From Terriglobia bacterium (GTDB lineage Bacteria; Acidobacteriota; Terriglobia; Versatilivoradales; Versatilivoraceae): a stretch of 64,000 nt of DNA. The stretch is taken from contig JAKUNG010000001.1 in assembly GCA_022452285.1 (NCBI GenBank), forward strand, positions 62,001-126,000. The letters run 5' to 3'. The notes under the pieces are model-generated. The model did no database searches and was not told the origin of the DNA. It was given only the letters and a program-made list of their open reading frames with translations. A program made the translations under genes and the position numbers. This document shows, in pieces, positions 35,540-44,388 of the stretch; position 1 is the first letter of the stretch, and the number at the start of each line of letters is the position of its first letter.

Positions 35540-36793
35540 CTAGCTACCAGCTTTCTCAATACGATAAAGATGCCCGTCGGTTTCCCCGTTGGTTCTGAGG
35601 TAAATGGCACGACTATGGACTGCAATGGAAGCTAACGTACGACCTGGCAACTGATTTGTTCCAACTTTGTTAAACACTTTACCCGGCTTAAAAATAGTGG
35701 TTTTTCCTTCTTCGTTTAAAACAAAAATTTTTCCATCTGCATACACAGGTGAGGTGGAGTATTCTCCCCCAAGCCTTTCCCTCCAGTGGATTTCTCCAGT
35801 GCGACCATTGAGACAAGAGGCAATTCCTCGATCACTAACTAAATAAAGTTCTTCTCCAATCAAAAGCGGTGAAGGGTTTAAAGGGATCCCACGATTCAGG
35901 GTCCAAGCAACATGACTATCTGTCACATCTCCTCGACCATTTGGACGGATGGCATACAAAGTTGCTTGAGGATACCCTGAACAAATAAACACTAAGTCCA
36001 ATCCGTAAACTGGCCTAGGAACATTTGAAAAGCCATCATAACGCAACCACCAAATTTCTTTTCCTGTTAAAGGATGATAACTGACTACTTGATCACCACC
36101 ATTACTAACTAATTGAGGTTTACCATCAACTTCAATCGTTAAGGGAGTAGCATAGGCCATACGCGCTTCAAGGATTCGAGGTCTTTTCCAGCGCAACTTT
36201 CCTGAGTTCTTGTCTAGGGCAGCTACAAATTGATTTTCCCCTCGACCATCACAATTATATATAAGCAAATCCTTAAAGAGAACAGGGGTACTGGCAGGAC
36301 CATGACCATGGTTATATTTCAATTGATTCTTCCATAAGACCTTTCCATCATTTCTGAGGCTGGCGGATCCAAAGGTTCCAAAATGAAAAAAAACTCTATT
36401 CCCGTCAATTATTGGAGTAGGTGAGGCGTAACTATTCTTGGAATGAATTCGACCAATTTCCTTCTGACGAAAGAGCTCTATGTTATAAATTATTTTTCCA
36501 GTGCTTCTTTGTAGGCAAAGGGCTCTCAGAGACTGGCCACCTTCAGTAGCCGTGGTCAACCAAATTTTTTCTCCTTGAATAACTGGTGATGACCAACCCT
36601 TTCCTGGAATTGGAACTTTCCAAGTAACGTTCTCAGAATCAGTCCATTTGGTTGGAAGTGAACGAGCAGAAGCATGTCCTTGACCACCAGGTCCACGGAA
36701 TTGGGACCAATCCTCTTCAAAAACAGCTTCTTGTGCAGTCGATAAGGGCATTAGAAACATCAATAACAGAAACCATAACACTGTATTGCGCAT
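35540..36793 (-). CDS. Exported PQQ-like beta-propeller protein
   Basis: A 417-residue protein with a signal peptide ('VLWFLLLMFLMPLSTAQEA', cleavage after about residue 20). It opens 'EDWSQFRGPGGQGHA', a stretch characteristic of planctomycetal PQQ-repeat proteins, then carries repeated 'W..P..GKGWSSPVIQGEKI'-type propeller blades of the BamB/quinoprotein class. The tryptophan-docking pattern is partial and no quinone-binding dehydrogenase motif is visible, so a binding or scaffold role is more likely than an enzyme. The ATG follows AGGAGG. It is the first gene of the long minus-strand cluster, 24 bases before the DapA-like gene. Confidence 0.85.
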   Translation of the reverse strand: MRNTVLWFLLLMFLMPLSTAQEAVFEEDWSQFRGPGGQGHASARSLPTKWTDSENVTWKVPIPGKGWSSPVIQGEKIWLTTATEGGQSLRALCLQRSTGKIIYNIELFRQKEIGRIHSKNSYASPTPIIDGNRVFFHFGTFGSASLRNDGKVLWKNQLKYNHGHGPASTPVLFKDLLIYNCDGRGENQFVAALDKNSGKLRWKRPRILEARMAYATPLTIEVDGKPQLVSNGGDQVVSYHPLTGKEIWWLRYDGFSNVPRPVYGLDLVFICSGYPQATLYAIRPNGRGDVTDSHVAWTLNRGIPLNPSPLLIGEELYLVSDRGIASCLNGRTGEIHWRERLGGEYSTSPVYADGKIFVLNEEGKTTIFKPGKVFNKVGTNQLPGRTLASIAVHSRAIYLRTNGETDGHLYRIEKAGS

Positions 36794-37051
36794 TCCTTAA
36801 ACCTCCTAAAAATTGCCTAAAGCTTCATCAAAAAATTTTATAGTAGGAAACTTTACGCTAACTATTCTATTCATTCAACTTGTTTATTGTTTCCTTTTAA
36901 AATCAAAAGAAAATTAACAGTACATTTATATCTGCCTCAATTCTTCCCTCGGCATTGTTCAAATTGAATTTGAAGTGAAATATTTAATGTCTTAGAATAA
37001 TTAAAACTCCGTATAAACAAACCCGTTTAATTCTACGGACTTCTGATCCAA

Positions 37052-37531
37052 CTAATTTTCAGAATTGGCATTGCTTGACGTTTGTTCACGGACAATACGA
37101 CCAAACAACTGCCCTTTAATCTCTTCTGCACTCCAAGTGCCCGCGTATTGATCTCGATAGATTAATACTCTAGCAGTATAGGTTCCCAATCCTGGAATAC
37201 TGAGATCCGTCAAGGTAATTATAGGAGTGTCACCCGCCCACTTTACATTCAGTGGTAAGGGCACAGTTACATCATTAGATCCATATTGAATCCGAACTTG
37301 GAAAAGCCAGATGCTACCAGAAATTTTTGAAACTTTCTTAATTGTGTACTTTTCTTCACGAAGATTACTGTTCTCCCCTAGGGTAAAATGACCAACCAAG
37401 GTAACTCCAGAAATTGACTTTCGAAAATCTTCCTCCAATTTTGATAAATCATTAGAATCCTGATTCTGATTGCAAGCCCCAAAAGTTATCATGAAGAGAA
37501 CCACTAGAGAAATTAGTTTAATTGGTTTCAC
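37052..37531 (-). CDS. Predicted lipoprotein, 159 residues
   Basis: The N-terminus is a type II signal peptide with lipobox 'TFGAC' (cysteine at residue 20), so the protein should be lipid-anchored. The rest is a small beta-rich domain ('KYTIKKVSKISGSIWLFQVR', 'DTPIITLTDLSIPGLGTYTA') ending in 'GTWSAEEIKGQLFGRI', a layout seen in uncharacterised planctomycetal secreted proteins. I do not recognise a function. It stands alone on the minus strand, divergent from the second M81 gene. Confidence 0.75.
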   Translation of the reverse strand: MKPIKLISLVVLFMITFGACNQNQDSNDLSKLEEDFRKSISGVTLVGHFTLGENSNLREEKYTIKKVSKISGSIWLFQVRIQYGSNDVTVPLPLNVKWAGDTPIITLTDLSIPGLGTYTARVLIYRDQYAGTWSAEEIKGQLFGRIVREQTSSNANSEN

Positions 37532-37827
37532 TTGAATTTCCTTTTTTTATTCAAAATCAAGAAGGAAAAAGTCCCTTAATCATATTACTAAAATTAATTC
37601 ATCCCAAACCTAGAAAGAATCATCAAAACCTGTATGGTTTTAATCTGTTTCCAGTTTCTTCAATTACTGTTCCCCAATAATTAAGCAATTGTTTTAAAAT
37701 GAAGTCTGCAATATATTTTGATTTAGCAAAAATAGCTTCCACTCATTGGTATTTATGATTCTGCCAGTACTGGAACTTAAAAGCTACTAACAACTTATAA
37801 ATTTATTCAAGCTAAAGAATACAATAG
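37532..37827. other. Divergent intergenic region (lipoprotein / M81 copy 2)
   Basis: About 296 bases of AT-rich sequence between oppositely oriented genes, expected to hold both promoters. A small hairpin (AAAACC-tgtat-GGTTTT) lies near 37626-37642. I see no clear -35/-10 pair, RNA gene or longer repeat. Confidence 0.45.
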
Positions 37828-39282
37828 ATGAAACTGTTTCTTGCTAGTTTAGGTACAGAGACCAATACTTTTTCCCCATTGCCTACTGGCTATGATAATT
37901 TCAAGGAGACTTATCTTGTACGAGCTGGCAATCATGGTCACACTCCATTCCTTTTTGCTGTTCCATTAGTTCTCTGGCGCAGACAGGCTTCTAAACATGG
38001 TTGGTCTGTAGTTGAAAGTCTATGTACATTCGCACAGCCTGCTGGCCTAACAACCCGCTCTGTCTATGAATCTTTCCGCGCAGAAATATTAAGGGATCTT
38101 AAAAAAGCCTTCCCAGTAGATATGGTACTACTTAGTCTACATGGTGCAATGGTTGCCGATGGTTACGATGATTGCGAAGGTGACCTCTTAGCTCATATAA
38201 AATCACTAGTTGGACCTAAAGTTCCTATAGGCGTTGAGCTCGATCTTCATTGCCATCTAACCCAGCAGATGATCAATAATTCTACTGTTATCGTAACTTT
38301 TAAGGAATATCCTCATACAGACTCTGCTGAACGAGCAACCGAATTGTTTCAGATAATGGCTGCAACTTGTCATGGAAATTGCAAACCTCAAATGTCATTT
38401 TATGATTGTAATATGATCGGTATCTACCACACTACCTCTGAACCTATGAAGAGCTTTGTGGATGAGGTCAGACAACTAGAACAAAAAAAGGGAATACTTT
38501 CTATTTCAATAGTTCATGGTTTTCCCTGGGGTGATGTCAGTGAAATGGGAACTGGCATTTTAATCGTCACTGACAATGAACCAAAAAAGGGAGAAAATCT
38601 CTCCAAAATTCTTGGAAAAAAACTTTTTCAATTAAGAAATCAAATTTCCCCAGACTACAAAACAATTGACCAAGCAATAAAAAATATTTCTATCCACGAA
38701 GATGGCCCCATAACCTTGGCTGACGTCGCTGACAATCCTGGGGGGGGAGCCCCTGGAGATTCAACCTTTATTTTAAAAGCTCTTATTGATCACCAAATTA
38801 AAAATGCTGCTGTAGCTTGCATCTGGGATCCCATAGTCGTTGCGATTGCTTTCGAGGCAGGTGAAGGCTCTAAATTAACCTTACGACTGGGCGGGAAAAT
38901 GGGGATAAGTTCTGGGTTTCCAATAGATCTTGAAGTAAAGGTTACCAAGGTCATTCCAGATGCTTTTCAAACCTTTGGCAGTGGTAAAGAACAATCTGTT
39001 TCTAGGTTAGGCGATTCGGTGGCCCTTCATAGCAATGGGATTGATATTGTGGTCAACTCTATTCGGACACAAACACTAGGGCCAGATGCGTTTTCAAATC
39101 TAGGTATCGATCCTAAAACAAAACAGGTATTGGTTGTTAAGTCAATGCAGCATTTTTTTGCTGACTTTTCCCAATTTTCAAAAAGCATTTTTTATGTTGA
39201 TTCTCCAGGAGCCTTAGTAAGTAACTTCGGAAAAATACCCTATAAAAAAGTTAATCAGACAAAATGGCCACTGAAAAAATAA
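37828..39282 (+). CDS. M81 family metallopeptidase (MlrC-like), copy 2
   Basis: A 484-residue MlrC-like protein. It shows 'GTETNTFSPLPTGY' at the N-terminus, 'LSLHGAMV', 'ELDLHCHLT', 'FKEYPHTD' and 'VADNPGGGAPGDST', matching the motif order of copy 1 at 26385 but clearly divergent from it. In this copy the LDLHaN motif reads LDLHCH. It is cytoplasmic (no signal). It lies upstream of the PPC/DUF1549/DUF1501 series on the plus strand with 229 bases between. The ATG has no strong ribosome site. The substrate is unknown. Confidence 0.92.
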   Translation: MKLFLASLGTETNTFSPLPTGYDNFKETYLVRAGNHGHTPFLFAVPLVLWRRQASKHGWSVVESLCTFAQPAGLTTRSVYESFRAEILRDLKKAFPVDMVLLSLHGAMVADGYDDCEGDLLAHIKSLVGPKVPIGVELDLHCHLTQQMINNSTVIVTFKEYPHTDSAERATELFQIMAATCHGNCKPQMSFYDCNMIGIYHTTSEPMKSFVDEVRQLEQKKGILSISIVHGFPWGDVSEMGTGILIVTDNEPKKGENLSKILGKKLFQLRNQISPDYKTIDQAIKNISIHEDGPITLADVADNPGGGAPGDSTFILKALIDHQIKNAAVACIWDPIVVAIAFEAGEGSKLTLRLGGKMGISSGFPIDLEVKVTKVIPDAFQTFGSGKEQSVSRLGDSVALHSNGIDIVVNSIRTQTLGPDAFSNLGIDPKTKQVLVVKSMQHFFADFSQFSKSIFYVDSPGALVSNFGKIPYKKVNQTKWPLKK

Positions 39283-39511
39283 CAACTATTTTAAGGACCA
39301 TTTTTTTCAATTAGTGTGCTCAGCACTTCCTAATTTAAGAACCTGTTCTTTTAAGGGAGCATATTTTAATCTAAAAACCCTAGTCCAAATCTTTGACCCA
39401 AATATCTCCAACAAAAGTTAAATCTATTTTGTTCTCTTTGTACTCCCAGGGAACGAATACCTGTGCTATCCTTTTGTAAATAAATGTATCTAGCTGAAAG
39501 AGTATCTCTAA

Positions 39512-41512
39512 ATGATTTTAAGACTCCTAATAACTATTACTATTTTCTTAATAGTACCCTTATCGGGAGAAGTCAAAGATAACAAATATTCAACTGAACC
39601 AAAGATTGTTTCAGTTCTTCCACTGGGAGGACAACAAGGAAGCTCCTTTGAAATTAAGGTAAAAGGTAGATCGCTAAAGGGATGCCATACCATTTGGTTT
39701 GAAAATAAAGAAGTGACTGGATCTATCAAAAAATTAGAGGTAATTGAAAATAAATCTACCAAAACAAAGGATGCATTAGCCGAATATGGGGTCGAAACAG
39801 TTCACCCTGACTATGTAGCTTTCATCAAAATTACGGTGTCTAAAGATGCTTCCTCTGGTCTTCACCTTTTTCGATTGGTAACCCCGGCTGGTATTTCAAA
39901 TGCTTTAGCCCTGCAAGTTGTCACTGAACCAATAATCATCGAAACTAATTATTCTCATGAGAGTGCGGCAAAGGCACAACCATTGCTGCTTCCTGCTGTA
40001 GTTAATGGCGTCCTTTTCAAAAAAGGAGAACAAGATTTCTATTCGTTTGAGGTGCCAGTGGGATCAGAGATACAATTTGAAGTGCAATCCGATCAGGGAA
40101 TAAAAAGTGGCTACAATGCTGAAGCCAGTATTACTCTCTATAAGAAGTCTGGGAGTTGGTTTGACCCCGAAAAAATTGTACGATTAGAAATTGATGGTCC
40201 TTCATTATCTTGGGAACCAATCCATAGATACAAACGAATCACTTCACCAGCACGATGGACAATTTTTCGTCGTTTCACTCATCGCTTTGAGTCAAAAGGT
40301 CCTCACATTCTTTCCGTCCAAACATTTCTAGGAGATGGCGATCCAGACCATGGCTATCAGCTCCGAATCGTTCCTTTGAAAAAGTCTCATTATTCCTGGG
40401 TCCTTGGAGAGCTAGCTTTTCCAGCTCCTGGAGACTGGCTGGAAAGAGATTCAGCTACCCTGCGACAACTAGGTAGTTTTAAAAGACCTATAAAACCTAA
40501 CCATCTATCTATCCTCTATTCTCGAAGTGGTCTTACAAAAAAGGATGTAGAGGGCAAATTGTCGAAGATAGCTTCTGATTTAAAAGATAAAAAAGGGCAA
40601 ACGTCGCCTTTCAGTCCCTCTAATTTGCTTATACCGGTAACTGAAACTAAACCAAATGATACAGTCGAAAACTCACAACGAATTGTAATTCCTTCACTAA
40701 TTGAAGGGTGTATTGACCAAGTGGGAGATGTAGATCACTATTATTTTAGAGTTGATGCTGGTCAGAAATTAGCCTTTGAAATTGAAACACCTAAAAAATA
40801 TCCACCCCAGTTTAATCCTTGGCTAAGGATATATGACATTAAAGGGAAGCTCCTGGTTGAAAATATTTATAAGGAGTACGGTGGTGATGGCGACGATGTT
40901 ATGAAGACTTTAGAGCGAAAAACTATTTACACTTTTGATAAGGCCGGAGACTACTACGTCAAAATCCAAGATCTAAGTTCCAGACTTGGTGGGCCAGATT
41001 ACTCTTACCGAATTTTAGTTCGATCGCAAATTCCCCATTTGGGAAGAATTGAGTTGAGTTTAGGAGTGACTAGTGTTCTCTCCACATTGGTTGATAAAGA
41101 TAATCACATCAATCTTTCACCTGGCCAGGGTCAAGAAATTGTTTTAGTTTGTGAAAAGGAAGAAGATTTCCAGGGTGAGGTCGGCTTTTACCTTGACGGA
41201 TTACCTTCTGGAGTGCAAGCCTGGATTAGTAGCCCTGCTGAGTGGACCGAATCTCTTTTAAGAGGAATTCAATATCGCCCTCTTAATGCGGAAGTGATGC
41301 CCCCAATTCATCATCGACCTAAGCGCAATGCAATAACACTGTTTTTGTGGGCTAAACCTGATGCTCCAAGTAATAACCTCCCAAAATTTTTAAGAGTAAT
41401 GGCTCGACCATTGGTTAAAGGAAAGATTGGTCCAGCTATAATAGCTGGGAGACTTCCATTTGTGCTGATTCGACAGAACAGCCCAGGTACAGCCTTAACC
41501 TCGAGCAACTAG
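39512..41512 (+). CDS. Exported PPC-domain protein (planctomycetal type)
   Basis: A 666-residue secreted protein. A signal peptide covers residues 1-20 ('LITITIFLIVPLSGEV'). An IPT/TIG-like domain follows ('SVLPLGGQQGSSFEIKVKG'), then a bacterial pre-peptidase C-terminal (PPC) domain around residues 150-270 ('LLPAVVNGVLFKKGEQDFYS', 'FEVPVGSEIQFEV') and a second one around 385-500 ('ETKPNDTVENSQRI', 'VGDVDHYYFRVDAGQK'). No catalytic residues are evident. This protein type regularly precedes DUF1549 and DUF1501 proteins in Planctomycetota, as here (18-base gap), and is thought to act at the cell surface in polysaccharide handling; the precise role is unknown. Confidence 0.88.
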   Translation: MILRLLITITIFLIVPLSGEVKDNKYSTEPKIVSVLPLGGQQGSSFEIKVKGRSLKGCHTIWFENKEVTGSIKKLEVIENKSTKTKDALAEYGVETVHPDYVAFIKITVSKDASSGLHLFRLVTPAGISNALALQVVTEPIIIETNYSHESAAKAQPLLLPAVVNGVLFKKGEQDFYSFEVPVGSEIQFEVQSDQGIKSGYNAEASITLYKKSGSWFDPEKIVRLEIDGPSLSWEPIHRYKRITSPARWTIFRRFTHRFESKGPHILSVQTFLGDGDPDHGYQLRIVPLKKSHYSWVLGELAFPAPGDWLERDSATLRQLGSFKRPIKPNHLSILYSRSGLTKKDVEGKLSKIASDLKDKKGQTSPFSPSNLLIPVTETKPNDTVENSQRIVIPSLIEGCIDQVGDVDHYYFRVDAGQKLAFEIETPKKYPPQFNPWLRIYDIKGKLLVENIYKEYGGDGDDVMKTLERKTIYTFDKAGDYYVKIQDLSSRLGGPDYSYRILVRSQIPHLGRIELSLGVTSVLSTLVDKDNHINLSPGQGQEIVLVCEKEEDFQGEVGFYLDGLPSGVQAWISSPAEWTESLLRGIQYRPLNAEVMPPIHHRPKRNAITLFLWAKPDAPSNNLPKFLRVMARPLVKGKIGPAIIAGRLPFVLIRQNSPGTALTSSN

Positions 41513-41530
41513 AAGTTTTTAAACTGAACT

Positions 41531-44152
41531 ATGTCAAAGTCCAATCCCTTTTGTATTAAAATAATATTAGGTATTTTTCTTCTCTTTTCAAATTTGGGTA
41601 CTAACCAGGCTTTAGGTGCCTCAACAAAAGGTCAGGCAAAACTTCTATCTCTACGTGTAGTCCCCCAAACAGTTGTTCTGTATGGGCCCAGAGCTTCTCA
41701 ACAACTGTTGGTACTTGGAAATTATTCGGACGGCATAGAACGAGATTTAACTCGTCAATCAAATTTTTCTTTAATGGAAAAGGAATTAGTAACCATTGAC
41801 CAAAACGGCAAATTAACCGCTCTTACTAATGGCAAAACCTCTCTCAAGATAACTGCCGAACAGCAAATAGTTACCCTGAACGTGTCTATAGAAAATTCAA
41901 CCGTAGATGAACCGTTTAATTTTCAGCGTAGGATTGGTGGAATTCTAACAAAACACGGTTGCAATGATAGTAGCTGTCATGGAGGAGTTAAAGGCCGTGG
42001 GGGCTTTAAACTTTCCCTTAACTCCCTTCACCCCTTAGAAGATCACCAATGGATTGTAAAAGGTGGCACTTATCAGGTCATGAGTATGGAACCTGCTGGT
42101 CCACTAACTCCCCGTATAAACTTAAATCAACCTGAAAAAAGTCTACTTTTGCTCAAGCCCACTCTCGAGATCGCTCATGGTGGTGGACTGCGTTTTACCC
42201 CTGACTCCAAAGGGTACCACTCGCTACTAAAATGGATTTCGGCTGGGGCACCATACGGAGACGCTGTTCCCCAGACAAAGATCCATAGAATAGAAATTTT
42301 CCCTCAAGAGGCTCACTTAGAGATTGAAGGGACCCAGCAAATCATTGTGACTGGGCACCTTTCAAATGGCAAAGTCCAGGATCTTACTGATCAGGCTTCT
42401 TACCATTCTAATAATCAGGATATACTCACTGTATCCCAAGAGGGTTATGTCAAAGGAATATCACAAGGAGAAACTACTGTCATTATCCAAACACCTGGTC
42501 ATACTTCTAGCATACGTTTTGGTGTAATTTCCGATGACTGGATTCTAAATAATAGATCGTCACTTTCTTTTTCTGCTCATGATTATTCGTCTTTGCGCTT
42601 TAATTTTATTGATGATTTTATTTTTGATAAATTGCACAGATTTCGTATTAGTCCTTCCAAGTTATCCAGTGACTCTGAGTTCCTTCGTCGCGTCTGTTTA
42701 GATTTAACTGGCACGCTTCCTCCACCAAATCGTGTAAGGGAATTTTTAAATAGCCAACATCCCCAAAAAAGAGAGCAATTAATCAACACATTATTAAATT
42801 CTCCAGAATATGTGGATTTTTGGACTTTTCGGATAGGGCAACTCTTCAGAGTCGCCGCTAGTGCAACAGGCAGCGCAGACCACGCTTATACATATTGGCG
42901 TTGGGTTAGACAAAATATTTCAAAAAATAAATCTTACAAAGAAATTGCTTTTGAACGACTAGCGGCTCAGGGCTTCGAAGGCGCCTCCCGACATTTTCTC
43001 CCCTACGGAGAAGAGGCTCTTCCTGAGGAGATCATGCCAGAAGAAGTAAGAGTTTTCCTCGGTAGGCGACTAGACTGTGCCCAATGTCATAATCACCCGT
43101 TTGAACACTGGACTCAGGATCAGTTTTGGGGACTTGCAGCCTTCTTTGGTCTAATTAGCAGAACTGAATGGCCAGGATTTGGAGCAACCGTTATCTTTGA
43201 CGATCCTTCAGGGAAAGAACCTGACTTTGGATCACCTCAAGACAGCGTCAAAGTAATTCATCCTCGTCGAAAAAAAATTGTGAAACCTACTTTACTAGAC
43301 GGACAACCTATTTCTAAAGCTGATAAGGATGATCCACGTCGCAAGTTCGCTCTTTGGGTTACTTCTCATCCTTTTTTTGCTGAAGCCTTGGTAAACCGAA
43401 TGTGGAACTATCTTTTTGGCCGTGGTTTAGTTAATCCAGTAGATGATTTTCGTTCTAATAATCCAGCAACTCATCCAAACTTGTTAAAAGCTCTTGCCCA
43501 CGATTTTCGACGTCATGGACACGATTTAAAACAGCTTCTCCGACGTATTGTTACTTCTAGAACATACCAACTGTCTTCAAATCCTTCATCGAGTTTACCT
43601 TTTAATCCGAAGAAGCAGAATTATCAGACTAGCTCTAACAAAAACGATACGATTAACTATTCACATTTCATTCCAAAACCCCTCGAAGCCGAAATTCTGT
43701 TAGATGCGATTAGTCAGGTAACTGGTGTCCCTGAAAATTTTAAAAATAATTCAGGAGGACAAGCCCCGCTTGGGACTCGTGCTATTCATCTTGAAGTTCC
43801 TGACATCTATCCATCAGATTTTCTTGAAATGTACGGGAAACCTAATCGAAACCTGGTGCCTGAAATCCGTTCTGCACCTAGCCTGACTCAAGCACTTCAT
43901 ATGTTAGTAGGTCCAACCTATACTGAAAAGATTGCAAATAAGACAAGTCGGCTAGGGAAATTCATTAAAAATCAAACACCCCATTCGAAGGTTATTCAAG
44001 AACTTTATCTAATTGCCCTATCTCGTTTCCCTTCGAAAACCGAACTAACTAGATTAGAAGCTGCAATATCTTCTAGACCTTCAAAAAAAGAAGCTTGGGA
44101 AGATCTGATGTGGGGACTTATTAGTTCTCGAGAGTTTGCTTTTAACCATTAA
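41531..44152 (+). CDS. DUF1549 / DUF1553 protein with Ig-like domains and c-type-cytochrome-like motifs
   Basis: An 873-residue exported protein. Order: signal peptide (1-30), a Big_2 immunoglobulin-like domain (41-120), a PSCyt-type segment with C144-x4-C149-H150 ('GCNDSSCHGG'), a second Big_2 domain (about 255-330), DUF1549 (about 355-580) with 'CAQCHNHPFEHW', and DUF1553 (about 600-870). The CxxCH and Cx4CH motifs suggest haem attachment, as proposed for planctomycetal cytochromes, but this has not been shown for this family. It is always found near DUF1501 proteins, as here. Function unknown; surface electron transfer or polysaccharide degradation has been suggested. Confidence 0.9.
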   Translation: MSKSNPFCIKIILGIFLLFSNLGTNQALGASTKGQAKLLSLRVVPQTVVLYGPRASQQLLVLGNYSDGIERDLTRQSNFSLMEKELVTIDQNGKLTALTNGKTSLKITAEQQIVTLNVSIENSTVDEPFNFQRRIGGILTKHGCNDSSCHGGVKGRGGFKLSLNSLHPLEDHQWIVKGGTYQVMSMEPAGPLTPRINLNQPEKSLLLLKPTLEIAHGGGLRFTPDSKGYHSLLKWISAGAPYGDAVPQTKIHRIEIFPQEAHLEIEGTQQIIVTGHLSNGKVQDLTDQASYHSNNQDILTVSQEGYVKGISQGETTVIIQTPGHTSSIRFGVISDDWILNNRSSLSFSAHDYSSLRFNFIDDFIFDKLHRFRISPSKLSSDSEFLRRVCLDLTGTLPPPNRVREFLNSQHPQKREQLINTLLNSPEYVDFWTFRIGQLFRVAASATGSADHAYTYWRWVRQNISKNKSYKEIAFERLAAQGFEGASRHFLPYGEEALPEEIMPEEVRVFLGRRLDCAQCHNHPFEHWTQDQFWGLAAFFGLISRTEWPGFGATVIFDDPSGKEPDFGSPQDSVKVIHPRRKKIVKPTLLDGQPISKADKDDPRRKFALWVTSHPFFAEALVNRMWNYLFGRGLVNPVDDFRSNNPATHPNLLKALAHDFRRHGHDLKQLLRRIVTSRTYQLSSNPSSSLPFNPKKQNYQTSSNKNDTINYSHFIPKPLEAEILLDAISQVTGVPENFKNNSGGQAPLGTRAIHLEVPDIYPSDFLEMYGKPNRNLVPEIRSAPSLTQALHMLVGPTYTEKIANKTSRLGKFIKNQTPHSKVIQELYLIALSRFPSKTELTRLEAAISSRPSKKEAWEDLMWGLISSREFAFNH

Positions 44153-44331
44153 ACGTTACTATTCATTTTATTCTTTGAAAGCTGTAAGATCACTATTTCA
44201 GTTTATTAAACCCTTAAAGATATAAAAATTGACATTTGTCGTAACAACAGAATTTTTCAATGGAAGTAGCAGCAAGAAAAACTAATTAGTGTATGGTCTG
44301 GAAAATATTTAAAATGATGTGATAATGTTAA

Positions 44332-44360
44332 TTGACATGTATAAACCGTTGTATTATTAA
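44332..44360 (+). promoter_or_regulatory. Candidate sigma-70 promoter for the DUF1501 gene
   Basis: TTGACA (44332-44337), a 17-base spacer and TATTAA (44355-44360) would start transcription near 44367, 22 bases before ATG 44389. The -35 is a perfect consensus match and the -10 matches 4 of 6. The TTG of this -35 also opens the longest reading frame, which is a further reason to reject it as the translation start. Confidence 0.45.
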
Positions 44361-44388
44361 ATGCTTACTCACAGAAACAGGAGTAAAA

